Part shown: positions 32,826 through 43,318 of the stretch, in pieces
Numbering within the stretch: position 1 is the first letter of the stretch
Layout: each line of letters opens with the position of its first letter
DNA from: Gongronella butleri
Lineage: Eukaryota > Mucoromycota > Mucoromycetes > Mucorales > Cunninghamellaceae
DNA: 64,000 bases
Assembly: GCA_025201375.1 (NCBI GenBank)
Contig: JAIWZP010000068.1
Coordinates: forward strand, 1 to 64,000
Direction of reading: 5' to 3'
Program-made: the position numbers and the translations under genes
Notes under the pieces: generated by a model
What the model was told of the DNA's origin: nothing
Database searches by the model: none
What the model saw: only the letters and a program-made list of their open reading frames with translations

Positions 32826-35800
32826 CTAATTCGCAGCCAGCGTCGTGTTGCTCTGCAACGTGGATGTTGTGGCGGATTTCACGGGTATTTTGTGGCCTTT
32901 CAAGTAGCCGGCCGGGAGATTGGTTGTGTGATTATTGGAGATGGTCATGTCGCTGCGCGACGTGGTAATGGTAGCGTCTACAGTGGTGGTGGTGGTGGTG
33001 ACGGCGGAGGGCGACGTGAGGCGCTCATCGTCGAGTAAAAGCAAGCCTTGGTCGATGACAGCGGGCGTCTCGAGGCATTGCTGCTGCGCGCGCGTGATGA
33101 GCGCGGCGCACGACGACGCGTCGGCCTGTTGGTGGAGCCATTCCCACGCAGCCTGGTGTCGAGTCAGGAGTTTTTCCAACTGGCCCGAAATGACCAGCGC
33201 AAAACGATGGTCGGTGCGGCTGTCGAGCACTTGCGCCACGAGCCATTCGCCCACAGCAGCCCAGTCGTCGACCGTCATGCGCTCCCCGAGCGCGCGTGCC
33301 GCTTCAGCCGCCGGCTTGGCCTTGTTGTCACTGCAGTCGCCGTCTTTCTTGCTAATGGCAGCTCCATGACCCGCCTTTTCCAATAAACATCGCAGCACGT
33401 CCTTTTCCATGGTGATCTGGTTGATCCGATCATCCATGTACTGTCGCTCGTGCGCCGCGCCGGGTTCCTCTGCCTCGATGATCAGCACGCGCTCCTTGAG
33501 AAGCTCCGCCTGCTCTTGCAAAAGACGCTCATACTGCCAGAAAAAGAACGCGGAAATCAGTCAAAATATCAGAAAAAACGCGTCAAAAGCGTGATTATCA
33601 CCTTGTGGACCAAAGGCATGACCTGCTGACGCGAGAACGGGCGCCGACTGTACGCGTCAAACGCTCTGGCGGCGCGTAAAAAAATAGAAATAAAAAAGAA
33701 ATTCAGAATTGCGCTTTTTTTCACTTCCTCTTTTTTTCCTTACTGCTGGCATGCCTCAAGGGCATCGTGTTGCTTTTGACGGTGCACATTCTTGCGCTTG
33801 CGTGCGACGGCGCGGCTGGAGGCGCGGTGGACGCCGCGTTTCAGACTGGCAGTGCGATTGATGGAGACGGCACGCGCAATGGCAGAAGCAGCCGCCGAGG
33901 TTCTTGTCGTGGCAGCAGCGGCGGCGGTTGTGTTGGAAGAAGACGCAGACGCGCTTGCTCTGCCGGAAGATGCGATGACGCCCGGTAATTGCTTGGCGAG
34001 GATGGTCCAGTCCTGTTTTTCAAATGCCTTTTTCGCTGCGGCGGTGAGCGTGTCGATTTGCGTCGTCAGGGTCTTGTTGGTGTTTTTGAGCTTGGTGGCA
34101 TCGCGGTCGGCTTGGCGCTTTGTTTGGGCGAGCTGGCGCTCAATGTTGGCATATTTTTTCTCCCATTCCTTGTCCTGCTGCTGATGGCGCTGCGCTTCCT
34201 GCTTGAGCCGCTTAATCATCTTTTTTTTCTCGTGTTTGATGGTGTCCAAGCTGGTACGTAATTGCTGGATGGTATTTTCTTGCTGTGTGCGCATCGCCGC
34301 GGAGCTGTTGACCAGCTGCGTGTGCTTGCGCCGCAGAGTCTGCAGCTCCGTCAGCTGCTTGCGCTGCTTTTGCTCGTGCTGCTGCGTCAATTCCGCCAAT
34401 TGCTGCTTCAATTGCGATTGTGACGTCGTCGTCGCGATCTGTCGATCTTGGAATTGCCGCTCTAGCTGCCGCACCGCCTCCTGGTGCTGATCATCTGCAT
34501 TTTCCCATTGTTGCATCCAATGTCGCTGGTTCTCGTTTGACTTTGCATACCGCGACAGCGTGCTGTGACACAATTGAAGAGCTCCCGCAAGACCAGACGC
34601 GCCGTGGCTCGTTTTCTTGGACGACGTCTGTCAAAATTGGCAAAAAAAAAAAAAAAGTTAAAATGGACGAGTCGCGTCATCTGCAACCTTTTTTTTTTTT
34701 TTTTACTTGTTTCTCGTTTGAATCGTCGCTCCCTAGCGATCCGAGCGATGCCTACATTTAATAAGAACGAGAAAAAAAATTGAGAAAAATGCCACATTTC
34801 TCGTCATTTTTGTCATTTTTCTCGGGAAACGGTACCATGGTGAGCTGTATGAATTGCTGATCCTGGCGCAAGAGGGCTTTGATGGCCTTTGTGGTGAATG
34901 TGGAATGGAAGGCGGTGGGGGCTGAGGATGTGCCATTGGAGGACGAGGCTGATGTGGCCGGTCCAACAATGCTTCCTGCGCGGAAGCGGCCCTTCCACGA
35001 TCTTCGGATACTGCCAAAGCGGTAGGCGGCGCCGCGTTTCTTTTTGCCCTGATCAGATGTGGAGGTGGAAGAAGCCGACGGGGGCAATTCGTGCGATTTT
35101 GATGGTGGTGCCTCGTTTTCTCGGCTGGTGTGCTCAAGCGGTGGAGATGGTGGGTGCATGTCGTCGCTGACGCTGTCGACGATGCTTCCAGATTCCGAAG
35201 CGTGTCTTTGATGTTGCAATTGTTGTGTCAGGCGCGAATTGGCGCGCTGCAGTTGTTGGACGGTGCGCTGCAAGCGATCCATCTCATCATTGAGCGCACG
35301 CGCAAACTGATCCGAGGTTCGCTGCTCCTCCTTGAGCTTCGCAATGGTCCATTTCAGCCGCTCAACGTCGTCTATGTCGTGGTTGATGCGCACGCGGTTG
35401 CGGATGTTGCGCGCGCGGTTCGCGTATTTGAGCGTACTTAGTGTTTCATTCACATTTGCCTCGGCAGGCGACACGCACGCCACCATCAGTGTCTGACTGT
35501 TCCCACCAAGCGAGTCCTGCAGCAGCCGCGTCAGTTTCGAATCGCGATACGGCACGTGCGCCGCTACACGCCGCTTTGAATCGTCGCCAAGCGCAGAAAT
35601 CACATTTCCAAGTGCCAAAAGACCCGAATTAATGGCAATCCCCTCCTTGGCACGGTCGCCCTGCGCATTGGTCCGCTTTAACTAAAAAAAAAAAATTGGC
35701 GTCACGTTTCCTCCGTATATTTCCCCTCTTTTTCTTTTCTTACGCGCTCCGACCCGGCGAGATCAACAAAGTGGAACTTTGAGACGATGGTATTGGTGGT

Positions 35801-36845
35801 GGTGGACGTCTTGTCGACGGGGGCAACTTGATCTACGGGCGTAAGTGGCTCGGCGACCGGATCCGTGTCGGTGGCCTCCTTTGACACCGTCTGCTTGAGG
35901 ATGACAGAGAAAATGGCATGCGACCGCGACGACGAGTGATTCATGTCTGTGGACGCCGTTGTGCGCGCATTGGAACCTTGCTGCAAGTAGCTGACGGAGC
36001 GCGTCAAATATTGAAATAAAAAGACAAAATCAGCCATTTGAGCTCAAAAAAAAAAAAAAAAAAAAAAAGCATGGGGCCCGCTTACTCAAACAAATGAGCG
36101 GGGCTGTCGACAGGCACCTCGCTGACGCCGTGCCAGCGAATCTGGCCCTGCGCATCCTCGCGGATGACAATTTCCTTTTTCGCCGCGTTTGAGGAAATGG
36201 AGGCGTTGGCGGTGCTTGGTGCGAGCAAATCGACGAGATCCTCGTTGTATAGCTCGAGAAACGAGACGGCCACTTGATAATTGGAGCGCTGGCCAGGGTA
36301 TTTCGTTTCCAACTGCCGGAAGAGCGTGCGGATGAACCGAGGCACAATGCCATCGTCGTCCTGCGCCGTCGACGAGTGCTCCGATCCCGTCCCCATTGTG
36401 TACGTCTTGCCGCTGCCTGTCTGCCCGTACGCAAGAATCGTCGCATTGTAACTACTCGGATAAAAAAGAAGAAGAAGAAAAGAAAAAAACGAACGCATAA
36501 ATAGCCGCGACGCGCTATAAAAAGTCGTGTCTTCGGCATTTTGCTTGTTTACCCTTCAAAAAACGTGTTGACGAGCGGCATTACACACGAGTCGTAAACG
36601 TCTTTTTGTTGCGTAGCCGGCGGATACACGTAGTCAAATGTAAAAGACCGCGCGTCGATATGAATTTGTGGTTCGTGCGGCACATATTCGACCACCTCTT
36701 TGCACTGCTGCTCCACGGGGGTGGAAGGACGCACGCGGAGAGCCACTCTAGCCCCCCCCCAAAAAAAAAAGAAAGGTGAGATGAACGCGCTTTTTTTTTT
36801 GTCGTCGCAAACGCTTTACCTGACACTTGTGGCAGAGACGGACAT
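32826..36845 (-). CDS. Kinesin-4 family motor (KIF4/KIF21-like)
   Basis: Nine exons (36845-36820, 36747-36553, 36451-36086, 35990-35744, 35681-34836, 34751-34707, 34627-33744, 33665-33602, 33533-32826) join in phase to 1126 residues. The N-terminal motor starts [17 protein letters not shown], with the first intron inside the codon before VALRV. It has the P-loop GQTGSGKT (83-90), switch [10 protein letters not shown] and switch II DLAGSER (272-278). The end of the motor reads [20 protein letters not shown] and [11 protein letters not shown], the kinesin-4 form. A low-complexity segment and long coiled coils follow (about 575-870 and around 890-950). Kinesin-4s are plus-end motors that limit microtubule growth at the central spindle or along hyphal tracks. 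Exon 6 is only 45 nt, and the intron after exon 8 uses an unusual GTGATA donor. The acceptor of exon 4 is the least certain junction. Confidence 0.9.
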
Positions 36846-37721
36846 GAAGCAGACTGGCTACAAAACAGGCACAATACAGGTAAAAGAAAAAAAGGGGAAC
36901 AGAAAGAAAAGGGGAACGAACAGACGAGGAGCTGGCTTTTTCTCAATTCTTGTCGCACCAAATCCAAACGTGGTGGCGCGCCTCATGCATCCCCCCGCTG
37001 CAATTCCAAGATGATCTCCACGCATATAATTATTTACTAGTAAATTGCCATTTTTTCATTCCTCAATTTACGAAAAAGACGACAAGAGAACAATAAAAAA
37101 AAACCTCCTTTTTGCCCAGGCGGGGGCTCGGGATTTTTCCTTTTGTGCCCTGACGGCATGAGTTTTCTTGATTTGGCAGGTGCGGGCGAGCGAGTCCGAG
37201 CGAAATGACTCGGGCGACACACACCGCACCCCCTTTTTTATTTCTTGCCATGCAAAAAAGATAAGCCCAGAGGCAAGCGAGAAAATATGAGTCGGGATGA
37301 CATGTGTCTGCAGGGTGACACAGCCTCGCCCTCTTTTTTTTTTTTTTTTGCCTGGCCCATGGAAAAGCGCAGCAAAAAAAAAAAATATCACTTGGCATCC
37401 AATCCAATGGTGTGCCACCCTCTCTCTTTCCTCTCTCTCTCTCTCGCTCACGCTCTCTCTCTCACCCCCCCTTCCGCTTGCTTTGCTCTTTTGCTGCGTC
37501 GACGTACGTAGCAACACACACTCACGCCCCCCTTTTTTAATTAAACAGATTTGTGTCGCGTCCTCTCTTTTTTTTTTCTGTGCTTTTCCATTCTCTCTCT
37601 CTCAATTTCACTCTCACACTCTCAATCTCACTTTTCCCCTCATGTTTGCCCTGTAATCGAGCCTTTTTCACCCTCTAGTTTAACCTTTTCGCTTTTTTTT
37701 TCTTTTTTTTTTTCTTTTACG
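36846..37721. promoter_or_regulatory. Divergent promoter region, kinesin-4 and proline-rich protein
   Basis: An 876-bp spacer between divergent starts. The right half is strongly C/T-rich with CTCTCT runs leading to the ATG at 37722. I see no coding potential. Confidence 0.5.
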
Positions 37722-38183
37722 ATGACCAACCACCGCTCATCCTTGCCACATGAACACTTTTATGATCAACACACACCGTCCGCGACGCCTTCATCCAGCT
37801 CGTCGTTGTATGGACCCGACGACACGGCATCAAGGCCGCCGCCCATGATGGCGACGCCCCTGACGACACCCTACGTGGACCACGCGAGCCAATTGCGCGC
37901 CGACGATGACAACAATGACGACCCTGACTCTCGGGCGCTGCCGCCGCCGCCGCCATTGCCGCCACCACCTCGGCCCGCCGCGTCCCAGCCAGCGACGTCG
38001 TTTTTGCATGCCGATCCTGGTGATCTTCCCGCGTACATGGTCGACGACACGTCCAACACTATACCCCAGCAGCATCCGCATCCCCAGACACCCAATGCCA
38101 CTGATTTTTACCTGTTCCAAGCAACGAGCTCGCCAAAGCAGCCCGTTACAGACATGTTTCCTGATTTGGAGCCGCTTCTCTAG
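37722..38183 (+). CDS. Small proline-rich disordered protein of unknown function
   Basis: Intronless frame of 153 residues starting MTNHRSSLPHEHFYDQHTPS. It is rich in Ser, Pro and Asp, with a poly-Pro segment at about residues 70-87, and ends in an acidic hydrophobic tail TDMFPDLEPLL. It has no signal peptide, membrane segment or known domain. Evidence that it is a gene: a compact frame with GC-rich coding-like composition, a long pyrimidine leader directly before the ATG as at other genes here, and AATAAA at 38251-38256, 68 bp after the stop. The poly-Pro run could bind SH3, WW or profilin-type partners and the C-terminal acidic tail could be a docking motif; both are guesses. Confidence 0.6.
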   Translation: MTNHRSSLPHEHFYDQHTPSATPSSSSSLYGPDDTASRPPPMMATPLTTPYVDHASQLRADDDNNDDPDSRALPPPPPLPPPPRPAASQPATSFLHADPGDLPAYMVDDTSNTIPQQHPHPQTPNATDFYLFQATSSPKQPVTDMFPDLEPLL

Positions 38184-38250
38184 ATTTTTTTATTTTTGCC
38201 AAATGGTATATTAATACAACTCATCTTTCTGTGCTTTCTAAGTTTCAATG

Positions 38251-38256
38251 AATAAA
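38251..38256 (+). terminator. Possible polyadenylation signal (AATAAA)
   Basis: Canonical hexamer 68 bp downstream of the proline-rich ORF, before the convergent DUF3605 gene. Confidence 0.4.
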
Positions 38257-38479
38257 GAATGTCAGTTTTCTATTTGGGTGCGGGGCGGCCAATGGCAGCT
38301 GAAATGAGGGGGAAATGGCGACAATTGAGATGTGTGATCAGCGAGAACTGTGGCCGGATGAATGAAAGAAACAAGAAGAAGAAAAAAAAAAAAAGGAGGA
38401 ATCGAATGCATCATTTGTGACGCGAAAAAAGGACAGGCTGGCCAGGGTGGGAAAAGGGAGGAGCCCGCTTGGGGCCGAC

Positions 38480-39073
38480 TTATGCCGCGTTTTGGCGGTT
38501 GCGCAAAAAGATGTGCACGTGAGGCAGCTTTTTGACAGACTGGACTTCGGGTGGATTGACAAAGTAGACCCATTCCACCTTGAATGCGTCGTAATGGTCG
38601 CGCAAAAAGTGCTCGACGAATGACTCGGACAATAACCGCTTGGACCATAGCAATTGGTGGTCAATGCCACGTTCCACCGAGTACGGAAAGTCATTGGGCA
38701 GCAGGATGACAGGCGGGCTGCCAGCTGATGCAGAAAATGCATCGTCATCGTCAGCGACAGCCGTCTTGAACGGCGCGAGCTTCGTCGCAAGCAAATAATC
38801 CTCAATGGTCCCATACGTCCTCAGTGTCTCGGTCAGCCATTGCTGGTACACCACTTGCACACTGGGATGCCGATGAATCCGCTTGATCTGGTTGCTTTCT
38901 GGCGCGCGCAAAAAAAAAAAAAAAAAAAAAAAAAAGGGTGAGATGCCGCCCAATTGGCACAAAAGGTGTTCCAAATGGCGAAACTTACGGACATAATGGC
39001 ACACCTCTTCCCAAGTAAACACCTCGTCGGCAAGCTCAACGGTGGGAAGGACGGACGATGTGTTGGGGGGCAT
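38480..39073 (-). CDS. DUF3605 family protein (N-acetylglucosamine-induced protein 1-like)
   Basis: Two exons (39073-38989 and 38898-38480) give 167 residues. The donor is GTAAGT and the acceptor CGCCAG follows a 27-nt T run. Recognisable elements of DUF3605: a short N-terminal helix (FTWEEVCHYVQ), a YGTIEDYLLATKLAPF block, the signature NDFPYSVERGIDHQLLWSK, and the C-terminal WVYFVNPPEVQSVKKLPHVH with its conserved Phe-Val-Asn-Pro and Ser-Val-x-x-Leu-x-His-x-His. The family is fungal and biochemically uncharacterised; the name comes from a member induced by N-acetylglucosamine, so a link to amino-sugar response is only suggestive. It is convergent with the proline-rich protein and about 300 bp from it. 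Confidence 0.85.
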   Translation of the reverse strand: MPPNTSSVLPTVELADEVFTWEEVCHYVRKFRHLEHLLCQLGGISPFFFFFFFFLRAPESNQIKRIHRHPSVQVVYQQWLTETLRTYGTIEDYLLATKLAPFKTAVADDDDAFSASAGSPPVILLPNDFPYSVERGIDHQLLWSKRLLSESFVEHFLRDHYDAFKVEWVYFVNPPEVQSVKKLPHVHIFLRNRQNAA

Positions 39074-39948
39074 GGGGGATGGCGAGAGTGAAAAAAAAAG
39101 ATAAGGAAAAAAGAAAGAAAGAAAGAAATTCGTTGAGGAGGACCCTTTTTTTATTTATCGGGCCGCAGTCTGCTCATGTAATCATGGAAAAAGGAAAAGT
39201 GCACGGGATTGGTGCAGTCGTGAAACACGGGCTATTACTTTTTACGCGCCATTGGCAAGCCACGTCTGCCAAAATGACAGAAAAACAGGTTGTTGCCACA
39301 AATGACGGGAGGACAACGTCATAGCTCGCGAAGCTGTTGGCGGTCCTCATTGTTCTTTATGACGCTCATCCGCATGGCTACACAGGGGAGGTGTCGCGGC
39401 CAATTGGGTTGCTGCGGCGGCGGCAAAAGACATGCTTTTTGGGTGCCAAAGGTTTGCTTCTGGATGGTTGCCCGCCCTTTTAGCGTCGGTATGAAAACGA
39501 CGCGCTCAGCATGGAGCGTCCCAGTTTTACGTATCCACTGGACGATCCATCAGTTGCCATAGAAACAGGGAAAAGCACGACTGGTGTCCGCCCGAAGCTT
39601 CGGTATGCCACGTGTTTGCGCCCAATTGCTTCCATTCACTTGCGCCGTCCTTGCCCCTGCTATCATAATCTCGCTAGAAGCCAAACAATGCGCATCGCCC
39701 ATGCTTGTGTGTTACCAAAGGAGCACAGAGAGGCGATGATGATGATGCATGGACTAGGACCAAGCGGCTGTGTCACCCTGGGAGACGCTCATCGGCGCTT
39801 GTTGTGCTGCATTATATTATCAACAAAAATAAAGCGAAGCATGTGAATCGACTTTTTTTTTCGTCTTTCTTTTTCGTCTTTTTTTTTTTGTCTCTTTTGC
39901 TCCTGCGGCTCCTTTTTTTTTTACTGTTTTTTTTTGTTTTTTTGTGCC
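39074..39948. promoter_or_regulatory. Spacer and promoter region, DUF3605 and RNF216-like genes
   Basis: 875 bp between divergent starts. The last 100 bp before the plus-strand ATG are almost all T with scattered C and G, the local leader type. No additional gene is seen. Confidence 0.5.
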
Positions 39949-41606
39949 ATGCCCACGTCGTCCAAAGGCAAAGGTCGTGAGGAAGACCTTGTGGAGCAGC
40001 TGACCACCTTGTTTCCCAATGGTGGTATGTAAAGAAAAAAAAAAATGAAGAAAATAGGGACCCTTTTAAGCTTTTTTTTCGCTTTTTGTCGCCCTGACGA
40101 CGCTTTTTATTCTAGATCCCGTGTACTTTCGACACTGTCTTTTGTTTTACCAAACGGACCATGTGGAGCGCGTCACGGAAAAAATTGTAAACATGGGCGG
40201 CTACTACCCTGTGGAGCCGCGGCAGGGCGCGACACAAATCGAAAAGTTAAACGCGGCGCTCCGGGTTCTGGCGACACAACTCTTTCCCGACACGGACATC
40301 ACACACCTGCGCAGCCTCGTGAGCGCTTTTGACCATACCCACGTCGAGCAGGCGACCCAACAACTCGTCCAAAACGACCAAAATATACCAGAACGGCTCA
40401 ATTATGGCCAATTGGACCGTGCCGACCTCTTCCGGTCCCCAAAATACAAGCAACAGGTGCTACATCTTCTGTGCTCCGATTTTCCTCAGGTACATATCCA
40501 CATCGCGCCCTAAAGGAATGCTCAAAACGCAGCCTTTTTTTAAAAAAAATCCATTTTTCTTGAATTTTTTTTTTTCAGGTGTGGACATCATCGATCAAGG
40601 CGGTGCTTGCTGAGAACAATTGGGACTATTTGCGCAGTTACCAGCAGCTGAGCGAGTATGGGTCGGGCGGTCTATGGCGTACAATTCGTAATTTCTTTGT
40701 CCATTGGTCGTTTGCGTCATCGAGCAAATCAGTGGTCATGGTTGCTGCCGCTGCAGCCAATAGCCATGGTCATGGCAACCATCATCATGGGTCGACGAGC
40801 ACAATTGACCTTGATCCGGACTTGATTGAGGATCTGGGCGTGCTGCATCAAAAGCATACGACGCTGCAGATCCAATCGGACCGGCAAATGGCGTGGCAAT
40901 TGAACCAGGACGAGTATACGGCCCACGGGCAGGCGATTGTGTGCGATTGTTGCTTTGGCGACTATCCATTTGAACAGCTTGTGTTTTGTACGCAGGGCAC
41001 ACACAGCTTTTGTCACGGATGTCTCACACACTATGTGACCGAGGGCCTGTTTGGCCAGGGCAACCTGCGCGGCGCAACACGCTTCCCTTGCATTGCATCC
41101 GACGCCGACCCATGCGCCGGATGCCTACCCACGCAGCTCCTCCAAACACGCGTCTTGACCCTCGATCTATGGAAAGCATACGAATTGTCCCTCCTCGAGA
41201 CAAACATGGCCATCCCCATGGCTCAGGGCATCGTCGTCCGCTGCGCTGCATGCGGCTACGGCGAAATCGACGAGTCCACCGTCCCTTTTCTCACCGTCCT
41301 TGCCAATTCACGCCCACTCGTCTGGTTCGCTTATTTTTGCAGGGTAAAAACATGACATTTCCCCTTTACCCCCCTTGAAAAATCGGCTCTGACCCTTCCT
41401 CCCCCCCTTTTTTCACAACAGTGGGACGTGCAAAAGGATTTGCAGATTGCATACAATCGAATTGTGCAAAAGCGGCGTGGATACGCGTTCCAATGCCGCA
41501 ATCGAGCGTGTGGCAAGCTGACATGTCTCAATTGTCTACACACGATCCGTGGCTTGCACGCGTGCTGGGAGAATCAGCTGGACGGACTAAGACTCTACGT
41601 GGAAAA

Positions 41607-41652
<46 letters not shown>

Positions 41653-42562
41653 AACAATTGGCACAGAAAACAGAAAAAAACAGCGAAAAACACGGAGCAA
41701 CGGCCACGATCTCTCGTTCATTCTTTCTCTCTCTTTTTTTTTCTTTGATCTCTCTGCAGGCCATGGCAGACGCTGTCAAGAGAACGGTGAGTGACTGGAA
41801 CATCGCCATGCATCTTGATGTGCATTATCGACGCAACAATGGGGACTCATTTCGCCGTTCCCCCCCCCTCATTTTTCTTTTGATTAGTGCCCCATGTGCA
41901 ATCTCTCGTTTCAAAAGTCGGATGGCTGCAACAAAATCGTATGCAAGTGTGGCTACGCCATGTGTTATGTGTGCCGCAAGGACATTGGCAAAGGTAAAGA
42001 GAGCTGCATGTGGCTTTATGCGCGCTAATGGCAGATATTGTAGAGTCGTACGCCCATTTTTGCGATCATTTCCGTGGTGAGCGTCCGGGCGCGCCATGCG
42101 ACCAATGCAACAAATGTGATCTTTACAAGACGGACCCCGAAGATCACGCTGTGCAGCAAGCCGCCGCACGCGCACGCCGCGAATACCTAAACACACACCC
42201 AGACGTTGCACCACAGCTGCCCATCGCCGCCATTGGGCCAAAATCAAGGCTGGATTGCATAGGTAAAGCCCAGCTTTCTTGTCTTTTCCCCTTATTATTT
42301 TACTTCCTTTTGTCCCCATTGTCATTGCAACCATCCTCGTGCACAAGGGAAAAAAACAATGGAAGGGGCGGGAGGAGACGCCAAGGGTGAGGGGAGAGAG
42401 ACAATGGAAAACACGGAAAAGACAGAGGAAAAGCCGCGCAAAAGGAAAAAAAAAAAAAAGAGCAACGCGTCATGGCCTCCTCATGCTCCTTTTTTTGTAG
42501 GTGAATGGACGCACGAATCGGTGCTGTGGGTGCTACAGCATAGCATGGATTGGCTGATCTGA
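39949..42562 (+). CDS. RNF216/TRIAD3-like RBR E3 ubiquitin ligase
   Basis: Eight exons (39949-40024, 40116-40489, 40579-41343, 41422-41607, 41760-41786, 41888-41993, 42044-42262, 42501-42562) join in phase to 604 residues. The N-terminal 150 residues are helical. RING1 starts near Cys272 (CDCCFGDYPFEQLVFC, THSFCHGCL), an IBR-like Cys-rich region follows (CRNRACGKLTCLNC), and RING2 begins near residue 477 with CPMCNLSFQKSDGCNKIVC, CKCGYAMCYVCRKDIGK and HFCDHFRGERPGAPCDQC. The order RING1-IBR-RING2 and the extended RING2 with C-terminal Cys/His pairs are typical of RNF216. RBR ligases carry ubiquitin on a RING2 cysteine, here most likely the one in SDGCNK. Exon 5 is a 27-nt microexon, and the intron before it holds 41 consecutive A at the donor. 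Substrate unknown. Confidence 0.88.
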
Positions 42563-43318
42563 TGCAATTTTTGGACGCGCCCTTATTTTTCTCGTGAACC
42601 CTGGCTTTTTTTTTCGTCCCTAGATGGGGCTCCCCTACGCGCTATTTGATTGTTTTTTAATGATTCCCCTGCCCTCGTTCTCGTTTATGATACCTCGCTC
42701 TCTTACCTCGTCTGCCGCTTTTTCCATCTGTTGCATTTACGCGTGCTGTCTCCTCTCTCTCTCTCTTTCTATTTCCTGCCCCTTATTTTTAATTGTCAAC
42801 AGCGCCTTTTTTTTTTTTCTCTGATTGCATCCACGCTTGCAGCGTTATTCGTGTTTTTCAAACATGTTGTGGGCCTGCAAACATACATACAAAAAAAAAA
42901 CACAAAAAAAAAGTCAGCAGACCATTTTATGCTCTTTTTTAATAATTGGATGCAGTGTGGAGTCGACCAAGCAATTCATCAACCCCAGGAGTGTGCAAGA
43001 GTGAGAAACAAAAGGATTTTAGGGAGACTCGATAAAAAAAAAAAAAGGAGAAGCTCGCGACGTTGTGAGAGCGCCCTTTTTCCGCCCAAGCCCAAATTTT
43101 TGCATGAATGGCGGATTCCCAAACATGGGACGCATGTTGAGACCCAGCGCCTTTTGCGTTTTTGGGTGCAATTTGTTGAATGGAGATTATTTTCATGGAC
43201 AATGAGGGGGGCGGCAGAGACAAAGCGCCCATTTGCGTCGCTTTCTTTTCCTTTTTTATTTTATTTTATTTTATTTTTTTACTTTCTTCCCGCTCCCCCC
43301 GCTTCACACCTCTTCTCA
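42563..43318. promoter_or_regulatory. Spacer between the two E3 ligase genes
   Basis: 756 bp holding the RNF216-like 3' end and the RNF5-like promoter. It has T-rich and CTCT tracts and a TTTTATTTTATTTTATTTTA repeat just before the next ATG. A long open frame crossing this spacer is an artefact of low complexity. Confidence 0.5.
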
